Below, piece by piece: positions 7,381-15,573 of a stretch of 64,000 bases of DNA. The stretch is from UBA4744 sp963723165. GTDB lineage: Bacteria; Actinomycetota; Acidimicrobiia; Spongiisociales; UBA4744. The notes under the pieces were generated by a model. That model had not been told where the DNA came from. It saw nothing but the letters and a program-made list of their open reading frames with translations, and did not search any database. The stretch spans positions 62,001-126,000 of the forward strand of contig CAVRPP010000015.1 of NCBI GenBank assembly GCA_963723165.1, in the 5' to 3' direction. A program made the position numbers and the translations under genes. Positions within the stretch are counted from its first letter, which is position 1. The number at the start of each line of letters is the position of its first letter.

Positions 7381-8328
7381 TCAGAGTTGCCCGACCAGAT
7401 CGTCTAGTTCCACGATCTGAGTTTCCGTGCCCGGTTCGGCCGAACGGGTCTCGCCAACGAGGCGGTTTCCGCCGGCTCGTTTGGCCTGATACATCAACCG
7501 GTCTGCAGCCTGCAACATGCTTTCCACGGGATCCGGCGGTGCGGAATAGGTCACCGCTCCCACGCTCACGGACAGAGGGGGGATGCGGCTCTTCAGCTGC
7601 GTGTGGATCCGTGTGACGACGCCGAGCGCTTCCAGGGGTTCGGTTGCGGGAAGAACCACAACGAACTCGTCTCCTCCCACGCGGGCGAAGATGTCGTAGG
7701 GACGGATTGACGCCGCCACAGCAGACACGAAGCGGAGCAGCAACTCGTCTCCGGCCTGATGGCCAGACGTGTCATTGACCTCCTTCAGGCCGTCGAGATC
7801 GAAGTAGGTGATGGTGAGAGGACTGCCGTCGCGGATGGCGCGTAGACGCTCTCGTTCGGCTAGATCCATGAAACCCCTGGAGTTGAAAGTGCCGGTGAGC
7901 GGATCTCGCAACGCTTGCTGTTGGAGGGCCCCGATAGCCCGGTGCAGGGCCCTGGCGAGGACGACGATGCCGAGGAGTAGAGCAAGAAGTGCGATGCCTT
8001 CCAACGCGGCCATCGGCCATTCGGTTGGAGTTCTCGCCGCAGGTGCTCCGACCGATATGAAGCGCTCCAGCGCCGCGAGCAGAGATAGGGAAAAACCGGC
8101 CAGAGCGCCGCCGTGAAACGACACGGCACCGATGATGAGAACGAAGACGACGTCGTTTGGTATAGGGAGTTCTGTCGCCCATTCGGTGATGCCGGTGGCT
8201 GCAATAGAAGCTATCCCCAGAATCACCAGCGCACCCTTGGACAGGCCCGAAAAGGAGTACAGAGCGCGGAAAACCTGATCGGGGTCGATCCTCGTGCGAT
8301 CGATGTGCGGTGTTCGTGGCCGTTTCAT
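7381..8328 (-). CDS. membrane diguanylate cyclase (GGDEF)
   Basis: This 315-residue protein has about four N-terminal membrane helices (residues 30-130), a short linker and a GGDEF domain from about residue 140 (RDPLTGTFNSRGF). The active-site GGDEF is at 218-222, and an inhibitory I-site RxxD (RPYD, 209-212) lies five residues before it. Both features indicate an active, product-inhibited c-di-GMP synthase. The metal-binding YFDLDGLKEVND is present. No EAL domain or sensory domain beyond the membrane part is visible. Its start is divergent from the CapA-like lipoprotein gene, with 143 bases between. Confidence 0.9.
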   Translation of the reverse strand: MKRPRTPHIDRTRIDPDQVFRALYSFSGLSKGALVILGIASIAATGITEWATELPIPNDVVFVLIIGAVSFHGGALAGFSLSLLAALERFISVGAPAARTPTEWPMAALEGIALLALLLGIVVLARALHRAIGALQQQALRDPLTGTFNSRGFMDLAERERLRAIRDGSPLTITYFDLDGLKEVNDTSGHQAGDELLLRFVSAVAASIRPYDIFARVGGDEFVVVLPATEPLEALGVVTRIHTQLKSRIPPLSVSVGAVTYSAPPDPVESMLQAADRLMYQAKRAGGNRLVGETRSAEPGTETQIVELDDLVGQL

Positions 8329-8471
8329 GCATGGCCAGTATCACCCAGATTCAGGAAATCCGGGCGGATTACCAATCTATTCGCACCACGATCGACTCTC
8401 GGCCGGGACGAGCGTCGAGTGGTCGTCTCATCCAGTAGGCGGCGTCGGCCCGCTATCGTTTCCCCGGATCT

Positions 8472-9548
8472 ATGCGCCGTCATCCCGGGATCATCGTAAT
8501 CTCAGTCTTGCTGCTCACCGCTTGCGCGGGTGCGGCCGGTGAGACCGCGCCGGTACTCGTTTCGGCATCGACAACGTCGGCCCCGACCACAACCCTGGGA
8601 ACAAGCACGACATCTGCTCCGACGACCACAACAAGGGCGGCGCCTACCACCACGACGGAACCGCCCAGGCAACGCCTCGTGATCAGCGGTGTGGGAGACA
8701 CCAACGTCGACCCCGACTACATAGGCGCGTTCCGGACTCACGGGTATGAAAGCGCTCTCAGCGGACTGCAGGATATCTTTCTGCTCGATGATCTCACGAT
8801 CGTCAATCTCGAGTGCGCAGCGGCCACCAGTGGCCGGCCCGTGAAGACGGTTTTCAACTTCAATTGCGATGTGGACGCCCTCCCGATCCTTCGAGCCGGG
8901 GGCGTGGAAGTTGCCAACCTCGCCAACAACCACAGCGGTGACTTCGGGAAGGATGCTCTCCTCGAGACTCGGGCCAATGTTGTGGCTGCCGGTATCGCTC
9001 CAGTCGGGATCGGAGCCGACTTTGAGGAGGCCCATCAACCGGCAGTCATCGACGTCAACGGGTGGCGGGTGGCCGTTCTCGGGTTCGGCGGGGTTGTTCC
9101 CTGGGATGATTGGATCGCTGCGGAGGACCGTCCCGGAATGGCGAGCGGTGATGACACCGACACAATGGTGGCGGCAGTCCGTGCCGCAGACGAGATCGCC
9201 GATCTGGTTTTCGTCTCGGTTCACTGGGGTGTCGAGTTGGACACAGCCCCCCGTCAGGACGATATCGAGCGAGCTCAGGCAATGATCGAGGCCGGAGCCG
9301 ACGGCATTTTCGGGCACCACCCTCACCGACTCCAGCACCTCGAGTTCTACGAAGGCAAACCGATCGCCTGGAGTCTCGGGAACTTCGTGTGGCCTCGTCT
9401 CTCCGATGCCGGGGCCACCACGGCCGTTGCGCAGTTCATTATTGAACCGGACGGTTCGATGTCGGCCTGTCTGGTTCCCGCTTTCATAGAGACCGATGGC
9501 CACCCGGTGCTGCAGGTCGACTATCAAGGTTTGTGCGTCTGGGAGTAG
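8472..9548 (+). CDS. CapA-family metallophosphatase-fold lipoprotein
   Basis: This 358-residue protein has a lipobox signal (VISVLLLTAC), a Thr/Pro-rich linker to about residue 65, and a CapA/PgsA domain. Domain hallmarks are ISGVGDTNVDP at the first metal site, VNLECA, ANLANNHSGDFG, FVSVHWGVE, and GADGIFGHHPHRLQ with SLGNFVW. CapA proteins belong to the calcineurin-like phosphoesterase superfamily and are linked to poly-gamma-glutamate or capsule export. No pgsB/C partners are in this window, so the substrate is open. No Shine-Dalgarno is evident before ATG 8472. Confidence 0.85.
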   Translation: MRRHPGIIVISVLLLTACAGAAGETAPVLVSASTTSAPTTTLGTSTTSAPTTTTRAAPTTTTEPPRQRLVISGVGDTNVDPDYIGAFRTHGYESALSGLQDIFLLDDLTIVNLECAAATSGRPVKTVFNFNCDVDALPILRAGGVEVANLANNHSGDFGKDALLETRANVVAAGIAPVGIGADFEEAHQPAVIDVNGWRVAVLGFGGVVPWDDWIAAEDRPGMASGDDTDTMVAAVRAADEIADLVFVSVHWGVELDTAPRQDDIERAQAMIEAGADGIFGHHPHRLQHLEFYEGKPIAWSLGNFVWPRLSDAGATTAVAQFIIEPDGSMSACLVPAFIETDGHPVLQVDYQGLCVWE

Positions 9549-9554
9549 CGTCCC

Positions 9555-9569
9555 GGGGCTTGCGGCCCC
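9555..9569. terminator. short hairpin after the CapA-like gene
   Basis: GGGGC and GCCCC flank a 5-base loop, beginning 7 bases after the CapA-like stop codon. The stem is short and there is no T-run, so this is a weak terminator candidate. Confidence 0.3.
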
Positions 9570-9624
9570 CTAGGCCGGTCGTACTTCGCTCCGGGCGAGC
9601 CGACTGAGGCCCCACGCGAACGGA

Positions 9625-10782
9625 TCAGAACCGATCTGAGTAGATCATCCGCAGATCCCAATTCTCAAGATCGAGCAACCGGCAGTCACCCAGCAACCAG
9701 TCGGATGCAGTGTCGTCCGAGAGGGCCCGGGCGATGAACCCGCCGCGGCGGGCCACAGGGCTCGGCCCGCTGGATGCGAACCCGGCTCTCCTGAGGTGAT
9801 GGCGAACCCCCCCCGGTGTAGTAGCTCCCCAGGTGCTGAATTGGGCCGGGCTACCGAGGGAGATGGTTGCATCGAGGAGTTCGCCGAATGACTCGGGTTC
9901 ACCGGCCCAGTCGACCAGGTGGAACCCGGGATTCCCGGCGGTGCCATGCAGCACGAAGTACGCTGCCTGTTCGTCGCGGCCATAGAAGAGAAAACGGTAG
10001 TTTGCCTGCGGATTGGTGTATCTCCAGGCGACGTATGTGGCGTCGCGGCTGTGACGGATGGCCGGCGGCAGCCCGGATGGCGTTGCCAGCGTTTCCATGA
10101 AATCGGGTCGCGCTGCGCGGCTGATCGTTACGGGACCGTCGTCAGCCGGGGATAGGTGCTTGTCGAGTTCCGCGAACGGGTCTCGACCCAGAGCCGTTTT
10201 CCGCAAACTCCGCATGCGCCTGACCGCTGTCGAGACCCGTTGGGACTCTTTGAGGCTCTGCCTGAAGCGGTTCCCGGTGCCCGGTCGCGCCGACGATCGG
10301 CTTGGCGTTCGGGGTTCAGCGGCGGGTTGTTTCGACCTGATGAGTGGGTCGTACGAGCCGATCTTCTTCCACCCCATCGCCATGATCGACGTTACGTAGT
10401 TGGCCGGCGTTGCACTCAGGTTGATCACGAAGCGGTGCCCCCGGTCTTTCAGGTCGGCGAGGGCGAAAGTGGTGAGCTCGGCGAAAAGCCCTCCGTCGCG
10501 ATGGTCCGTCCGAATCCCGCTATCGGCTGCACAGGGGAGTACCGGTGCCTGGTCGAGGCCGGGCACCTCCCAGCAGGTTCCGTACATGCCCCGCATCCCG
10601 ACCACCTCATCGCCCGACCGAACCACGTAGATCAGCGGATCTGAGAGATAGGGGTTCTCCAGATACTTCCATCGAAGGTAGGCGCGATTGCTGGCAAGTG
10701 ACCGGCCCCACAACTGTTTGCGGAGCACGGCCACCTGGTCGAGCAACGACGGCTCGAAGAGCTCAAATCGGTATTCGCTCAT
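9625..10782 (-). CDS. GNAT-like acyltransferase at the end of the hydroxymalonyl-ACP operon
   Basis: This 385-residue protein has an N-terminal GNAT-type half (FEPSLLDQVAVLRKQLWG, IYVVRSGDEVVGMRGMYG, VLPCAADSGIRTDHRDGGLFAELTTFALADLKDRGH in successive segments) and a C-terminal half resembling a second GNAT repeat (YRFLFYGRDEQAAYFVLH). It starts 39 bases after the FkbH-like gene on the same strand, so it is probably the last gene of that operon. It occupies the place where methoxymalonyl-ACP cassettes carry an O-methyltransferase. An acyl-transfer role on the ACP-bound unit is inference only. The acceptor is unknown. Confidence 0.65.
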   Translation of the reverse strand: MSEYRFELFEPSLLDQVAVLRKQLWGRSLASNRAYLRWKYLENPYLSDPLIYVVRSGDEVVGMRGMYGTCWEVPGLDQAPVLPCAADSGIRTDHRDGGLFAELTTFALADLKDRGHRFVINLSATPANYVTSIMAMGWKKIGSYDPLIRSKQPAAEPRTPSRSSARPGTGNRFRQSLKESQRVSTAVRRMRSLRKTALGRDPFAELDKHLSPADDGPVTISRAARPDFMETLATPSGLPPAIRHSRDATYVAWRYTNPQANYRFLFYGRDEQAAYFVLHGTAGNPGFHLVDWAGEPESFGELLDATISLGSPAQFSTWGATTPGGVRHHLRRAGFASSGPSPVARRGGFIARALSDDTASDWLLGDCRLLDLENWDLRMIYSDRF

Positions 10783-10821
10783 ATGCCACTGCGCAATCTG
10801 GCAGATCGAGTTGATCGTGGG

Positions 10822-11877
10822 TCATGCGCCGATCCGGACTTCGACGAAATCCGGGAACGGATCAAGGACCGAAAGGTCGTGTTCGAGATGAGCGAGATTG
10901 CCCTCCCGCTCGATTTCCTTGAATCCGGCCAGTTTGAAGGTGAGATACATGGCCCGGTTGCGGGGAGTGCGAACGAAGTCGGCCAGCACTCGCTTCTTGT
11001 CGGCGGCGGCCTGCTGGAGGATGTACGACAGCAGTACCTTGCCGACCCCCCTGGACATGACCCGGCACGACATGAGCAGGAGCCTGAGCTGCCAGGCCTG
11101 TTCGGTCTTCTCGATCAGAGCAATGCCGATTTTGCCGTAGCTGCCGTAGCGGTCCTCGAGACCGGCGACCAGCAGAATGTGATCGGGAGATTGGCGGAAT
11201 GCCTGTAGCTCAGAGAACGAGTACGTGATTCCAGTCGAATTCAACTGGTTCGTCCTGACCGCCAGCTCTTCGACTCTGGCCAGATCACGCTCGTCGGCTT
11301 CTGCAATCGAGAACACCATTCCCAGCGAACGGAGGAATTGCTCCGGAGCCAAGCCGGTGGCTGCTTCTTCCCGGCGAATCTCAGCCCGATACAGCAAACG
11401 TCTCTGCACGGTGTCCTCGGAGATGAAACGAGGTTGCAGCTCGGGGAAATCCGGGAGCTTGATTGCATCTACCGCGTCGATGCAAAGCACCCCGGGAACG
11501 CCGGCTGCCACTTCGTCCCGTTCGAACGGGTCGTCGTCAACAAACGCGAGGGCGTCCGTGCCGAGGTTCAGGTTCTTGGCGACCGTCTCGACCGAGACCG
11601 ACTTCGGACCCCAGGTGATCTGGGGGAACAGAAAGTACTCCTCGAGGCCGACTTCGGAGAGCTTCGCCATTGCTCGCTCGTGGTCGTTGCGGCTGGCAAT
11701 GGAATGCAGGATTCCGCGACCGTCGAGGGTTTTGATCACGTCGACGACGCTCGGAAGGACGGCAACTTCTTGGTCCTCGAGCAGCACGCCTTTCCACAAA
11801 GTGTTGTCCAGGTCCCATACGACACACTTAACCGTTTTCGAGCGACCGGACACCGCGGTTTCTGGGGGAGAGCTCAT
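10822..11877 (-). CDS. FkbH-like HAD-family protein (glyceryl-ACP forming)
   Basis: The 351-residue protein has the HAD-IIIC motif KCVVWDLDNTLWKGVLLED, with the conserved Cys before the DxDxT pair, and a second motif ALAFVDDDPFERDEV. A C-terminal acyltransferase-like domain contains LMSCRVMSRGVGKVLLSY. Characterised FkbH/OzmB-type enzymes dephosphorylate 1,3-bisphosphoglycerate and load the glyceryl group onto an ACP. ATG 11877 overlaps the upstream acyl-CoA dehydrogenase stop (ATGA). Context with ACP, acyl-CoA dehydrogenase and 3-hydroxyacyl-CoA dehydrogenase strongly supports the extender-unit role. Confidence 0.88.
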   Translation of the reverse strand: MSSPPETAVSGRSKTVKCVVWDLDNTLWKGVLLEDQEVAVLPSVVDVIKTLDGRGILHSIASRNDHERAMAKLSEVGLEEYFLFPQITWGPKSVSVETVAKNLNLGTDALAFVDDDPFERDEVAAGVPGVLCIDAVDAIKLPDFPELQPRFISEDTVQRRLLYRAEIRREEAATGLAPEQFLRSLGMVFSIAEADERDLARVEELAVRTNQLNSTGITYSFSELQAFRQSPDHILLVAGLEDRYGSYGKIGIALIEKTEQAWQLRLLLMSCRVMSRGVGKVLLSYILQQAAADKKRVLADFVRTPRNRAMYLTFKLAGFKEIEREGNLAHLEHDLSVLDPFPDFVEVRIGA

Positions 11878-13037
11878 GTTCCGGTGTCCGGGTTGGTCAC
11901 ATAGGTTTGGCGACCGTACTTCGGGATCGTGATCTGCTGGATTTCCGTGCTGCCTTCGATGATCTCCATCATGCGCGCATCCCTGAAGTACCGCTCGACA
12001 GGCTGTTCGGCGCTTACCCCGCTGGCTCCGTGGATCTGCACCGCGTCGGAAGTGACCCGGGTGGCCATCCGGGATGAGAAATACTTGGCGATGAGTGTCG
12101 CCTCGATGATGCCGGGACTTCTTCGCTCGGTGAGATAGCCGGCCTCGCAGCACAGGAGCCGGGCGGCCCGGACGTCGGCGAGCATGTCGGTCAGCATGCG
12201 CCGGATCAACTGATGTTTCTCGATGGGAACCCCGAACTGCTCCCTGGCCGCGCTGTAGCGGAAAGCTGCCTGGACACTGGCCTCTCCGATACCGACACAG
12301 CCCCAAGCCACGCTGTACCTGCCTAACTGGAGTGCAGTGGCCACGACGAGTCCGCTCGGCATCTTGGCCGGACCGACTCTCGCGGAAACCGGAATACGAC
12401 AATTGCGGAAGTCGAGTTCCCCTAACAGAGAAGCCCGGAGCCCCAACATCCCGGTGATGGGGGTGACGGTCAAACCGGGGGTGTCGGCGGGGACCAGGAA
12501 ACCGCCAATCGGCCCGTCGTCACCGAGGCGGGCAACAACCAGAAAGACGTCGGCTATCTGGGCAAAGCTGATCCATTTCTTACGGCCATTGATGACATAC
12601 TCGGCACCATCCTGCTGCGCGGTGGTTTGGACACCCCCGGCGTCGCTGCCCGCCTGTGGCTCGGTCAGCGCAAACGCTCCGATCTTCTCCCCCCGGGCCA
12701 GGGCGGGAAGCCAGGTCCGGCGGAGCTCGGCGCCACCCAGTCTGAGGATGGCCTCCCCGACCATATCGTGGACCGTGAGAAGTGACCGGGTCGACGAGCA
12801 GGCTCGACCCAATTCCTGATGCAGCAGCCCGTACGAAATCATGTCGAGATGACTTCCGCCGAACTCGGCGGGTAGATGAGAGCCGAGAAAGCCGGCCCGG
12901 GCCAGGCGTTGAATTACCTCTTCGTCGATGGCTTCGGTGCGATCAAAGACCGGAGCCTTTGGCATCACATGTTGTTCGGCAAAGGCGCGGAAGCGCGATT
13001 GGCGTTGCCGCTGGCGCGCAGTGAACTCGATTCGCAT
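11874..13037 (-). CDS. acyl-CoA dehydrogenase, FkbI/Asm15-like
   Basis: This 387-residue flavoprotein has acyl-CoA dehydrogenase signatures AFALTEPQAGSDAGG, REQFGVPIEKHQLIRRML, VQIHGASGVSAEQPVERYFRDAR and the EIIEGSTEIQQ block near the C-terminus. In hydroxymalonyl-ACP cassettes this enzyme oxidises ACP-bound glyceryl derivatives rather than acyl-CoA. It overlaps the FkbH-like gene by 4 bases and follows the ACP gene by 26 bases. Sequence alone cannot separate it from ordinary fatty acyl-CoA dehydrogenases; the assignment relies on synteny. Confidence 0.85.
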   Translation of the reverse strand: MRIEFTARQRQRQSRFRAFAEQHVMPKAPVFDRTEAIDEEVIQRLARAGFLGSHLPAEFGGSHLDMISYGLLHQELGRACSSTRSLLTVHDMVGEAILRLGGAELRRTWLPALARGEKIGAFALTEPQAGSDAGGVQTTAQQDGAEYVINGRKKWISFAQIADVFLVVARLGDDGPIGGFLVPADTPGLTVTPITGMLGLRASLLGELDFRNCRIPVSARVGPAKMPSGLVVATALQLGRYSVAWGCVGIGEASVQAAFRYSAAREQFGVPIEKHQLIRRMLTDMLADVRAARLLCCEAGYLTERRSPGIIEATLIAKYFSSRMATRVTSDAVQIHGASGVSAEQPVERYFRDARMMEIIEGSTEIQQITIPKYGRQTYVTNPDTGT

Positions 13038-13063
13038 GTCTCAGCTTCCTTGCGCTGCAGGGT

Positions 13064-13312
13064 TCAGCGTGTGTGCCATTTGCGCTCGATCAGTCCAGTC
13101 ATGGCACCAACGGTCGCGAAGTTGTCGCGTTCCAGGTCTTCGTCTTCGAGGGGTATCCCCAGTTTCTCCTCGATGAAGAGGACCAGCTCCATGGAGTAGA
13201 GCGAGGTCGCTTCGCCGACCTCAAAGATGTCATCGCTATCGCTCAGGCTGGGCTTCCCCAACGAATTGACCACGAAACTCCGCAGCTCTCCTTTGGCTTG
13301 ATCAACGTCCAC
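13064..13312 (-). CDS. acyl carrier protein, FkbJ/Asm14-like
   Basis: The 82-residue protein starts at GTG 13312, five bases after AAGGAG. It is a four-helix ACP. The phosphopantetheine serine is Ser37 in ATSLYSMELVLFIEEKLGI; the usual Asp before it is Thr. Discrete ACPs of this cassette carry glyceryl and then hydroxymalonyl groups through a thioester. It lies 12 bases downstream of the 3-hydroxyacyl-CoA dehydrogenase gene and upstream of the acyl-CoA dehydrogenase gene. Confidence 0.88.
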   Translation of the reverse strand: MDVDQAKGELRSFVVNSLGKPSLSDSDDIFEVGEATSLYSMELVLFIEEKLGIPLEDEDLERDNFATVGAMTGLIERKWHTR

Positions 13313-13324
13313 TTGCGCTCCTTC

Positions 13325-14191
13325 TCAGTGTTGTCGTTCGTCGTATTGGTGGAAACCTCGCCCGCTCTTGCGGCCGAGCAGTCCGGAATCGACCATTATC
13401 CGGAGAAGCGGGCACGGGTTGAACTTCTCGCCGCCCAGCTCATCTCGGAGCACCTCAATCGATCGAAGAATCGTATCGAGCCCGATCAGATCTGCAGTCG
13501 CAAGCGGTCCCATCGGATGTCCGAAGCACTCCTTGAAGATCGCGTCGACGTCCTCGACAGATGCAACGCCCTCGTGAACGACGAAGGCGGCTTCGTTGAT
13601 TGTCAGCATCAGCACGCGATTCGAGACAAACCCGGGAGAATCGTTTACCAGGATCACCCTCTTGTGCATGTCGTCCAGCAATTGGGTGGCAATGCCAATG
13701 GTCTCGGGTGACGAGTGCACGCTCTGGACAACTTCGACCACCGGCTTGAGCGGTACTGGATTCATGAAATGCATGCCGATTACCTTGTCAGGTCGGCTGG
13801 TTGCCGCGGCGATCTTGGCGATCGGGATTGCCGACGTATTGGCTGCAAAGACGCATGAGGGATTGCAGATTCGATCGAGTTGCTCGTAGAGAGGCTTCTT
13901 GACCGCCCAGTCCTCCGTGACGTTCTCAACGATGAACCCGACGTCTCGGAGCAATTCCAGATCAGTTGTGAAAGTGATTCTGCCCATCACCTCGGCCACG
14001 CGGAGTGGTGGACCGGTGCCGGAGACCAGATGGTGCAGGCGAACGTTTCTGCGCAATGTGTCCGTCGCGTTGTCCAGAACGCGGCGATCGAGGTCCACGA
14101 CCACGACCTCATGGCCCGTCTGTGCGAGATCTTGGATGACGCCGATCCCGATCACGCCTGCGCCGACTACGCCTACCCGCTGCAAATCCAC
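13325..14191 (-). CDS. 3-hydroxyacyl-CoA dehydrogenase family, FkbK/Asm13-like
   Basis: GTG 14191 lies just after GGGAGG and gives a 288-residue protein starting VDLQRVGVVGAGVIGIGVIQ. It has the GxGxxG NAD-binding fold, VVVVDLD at the end of strand 2, IPIAKIAAATSRPDKVIGMHFMNPVP with the catalytic His, and DSPGFVSNRVLM at the C-terminal domain. The length is normal for the single-domain family. It opens the five-gene minus-strand operon. In extender-unit cassettes it oxidises the glyceryl-ACP hydroxyl. Alternative reading: a beta-hydroxybutyryl-CoA dehydrogenase, which the neighbours argue against. Confidence 0.88.
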   Translation of the reverse strand: MDLQRVGVVGAGVIGIGVIQDLAQTGHEVVVVDLDRRVLDNATDTLRRNVRLHHLVSGTGPPLRVAEVMGRITFTTDLELLRDVGFIVENVTEDWAVKKPLYEQLDRICNPSCVFAANTSAIPIAKIAAATSRPDKVIGMHFMNPVPLKPVVEVVQSVHSSPETIGIATQLLDDMHKRVILVNDSPGFVSNRVLMLTINEAAFVVHEGVASVEDVDAIFKECFGHPMGPLATADLIGLDTILRSIEVLRDELGGEKFNPCPLLRIMVDSGLLGRKSGRGFHQYDERQH

Positions 14192-14304
14192 AAAGCCTCC
14201 CACCCGGCACAATACCACCGAAAGTGACCAAACTCCATACGGGGATCGAATCGATGTTCCGGTCGGCAGTGGGCCGGTCTTCGACGGACGAGTGATGCGA
14301 ACCA

Positions 14305-14310
14305 TAGACT
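14305..14310 (+). promoter_or_regulatory. candidate leaderless -10 box for the DUF3500 gene
   Basis: TAGACT ends 7 bases before ATG 14318 and no Shine-Dalgarno is present, which fits a leaderless transcript. TCGACG, 18 bases upstream, is a weak -35 candidate. Confidence 0.35.
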
Positions 14311-14317
14311 CATCACC

Positions 14318-15409
14318 ATGTCCGGCCCACCAGACGCAGCCGCTGTCGGTGCGGCAATGGCGGACGCCGCCGATGCGTTGGCGGCGGCGCTCGGTAGCGA
14401 ACCTGCCGCCGCGCTCTTTCGCCCTTTTGACGACACCCGGCGAACGAGCTTCGCGTACTTCCCCCGCGAAACGGCCGGAGATCGTCATACCGGCGTGGCG
14501 CTCTACGACCTATCGCCGGCGCAACGGAAACTTGTGTTGCGGTTGGTTGCGACCGGCCTCTCGTTCCACTCGTTCGGTCAGGTGTCCGCCATCATGGCGC
14601 TGGAGTCGGTGCTCGATCTAAAAGAGCGGTACTCGCTCAGTGCGCACCGGGATCCCGCCCGATTCTGGTTATCGGTGTTCGGCGCTCCCGGCCCAATTGG
14701 CATGTGGAGCTGGAGCTTCGAAGGACACCACGTTTTCGTGCACCACACGGTCATAGACGGCCGGGTAGTCGGGTCGACTCCGTTGTTCCTGGGCGCCAAT
14801 CCGGCCGAGGTCCGACATGGGGACCACCCGGTCCTGCGCCTGTGTGGGGAGGAAGAAGACGCAGCACGGACGTTGCTTGCCGAGCTGGACGCCAACCAGC
14901 GGAGCCATGCCGTTCTCCACCCGCGGGCTCCTCTGGACATCGTCGTTGCCAATCGATCTCAGGTCCCGGCGACCGCAATTCCAGGTGATCCCGCTCACCC
15001 CCTCGTTGACATGCAAGCGGTTCTCGAATCGATGGATGACACCCACCGGCAGGCTCTGCGCCTCGATCTCGCCCGACCGAGCGGCCTGGCGGCTTCCGCC
15101 ATGAACCCCGATCAACGCCGTCTGCTCGATGAGCTGGTCAACCTGTACATCGACCGACTACCGGAACCACTGGCGAGCCTCGAACGGGATCGGCTCGGGA
15201 GTGGAGGTCCTGGCGGGATCCATTTCGCCTGGGCCGGGTCTGATCGTCCCCGGCGACCTCACTACTACCGGCTTCACGGGCCAAGCTTGCTGATCGAATA
15301 CGATTGCTCGCAGGATGGTGCCAACCACGTTCATTCCGTGTGGCGAGATCCGCGCCGGGATTTCGGACGAGACCTTCTCAAGGCCCACCTTGTTGGGCGC
15401 CATCGATGA
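14318..15409 (+). CDS. DUF3500-family protein
   Basis: This 363-residue protein matches the DUF3500 pattern: MWSWSFEGHHVFVHHTVIDGRVV, then TPLFLGANPAEVRHG, then HFAWAGSDRPRRPHYYRLHGPS and a C-terminal DCSQDGANHVHSVWRDPRRDFG in adjacent segments. The clustered His, Trp and Asp suggest a metal- or cofactor-binding pocket, but the family has no assigned reaction that I can name. No signal peptide is visible. It is divergent from the FkbK-like gene with 126 bases between. Confidence 0.75.
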   Translation: MSGPPDAAAVGAAMADAADALAAALGSEPAAALFRPFDDTRRTSFAYFPRETAGDRHTGVALYDLSPAQRKLVLRLVATGLSFHSFGQVSAIMALESVLDLKERYSLSAHRDPARFWLSVFGAPGPIGMWSWSFEGHHVFVHHTVIDGRVVGSTPLFLGANPAEVRHGDHPVLRLCGEEEDAARTLLAELDANQRSHAVLHPRAPLDIVVANRSQVPATAIPGDPAHPLVDMQAVLESMDDTHRQALRLDLARPSGLAASAMNPDQRRLLDELVNLYIDRLPEPLASLERDRLGSGGPGGIHFAWAGSDRPRRPHYYRLHGPSLLIEYDCSQDGANHVHSVWRDPRRDFGRDLLKAHLVGRHR

Positions 15410-15573
15410 TCGCGTCCGCAGCCCGTATCCGCACTTTCTCGTCCGGTACTGGAGGGCCATCACGGTTTCGGTCTCGGGGCTCGCGTTGTGTCTGTCGGGG
15501 TCATGAGCCGAGGATGAACGTCCCTCCCGGCCGGTACTAGGGCGGAGATCGAAGACTCGGGTCGAAAGCTTCC

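Noticed and set aside
8502..9527. A 341-codon minus-strand open frame opposite the CapA-like gene
   Set aside because: The plus strand has a full signal peptide and metal-site motifs; the antisense has none.
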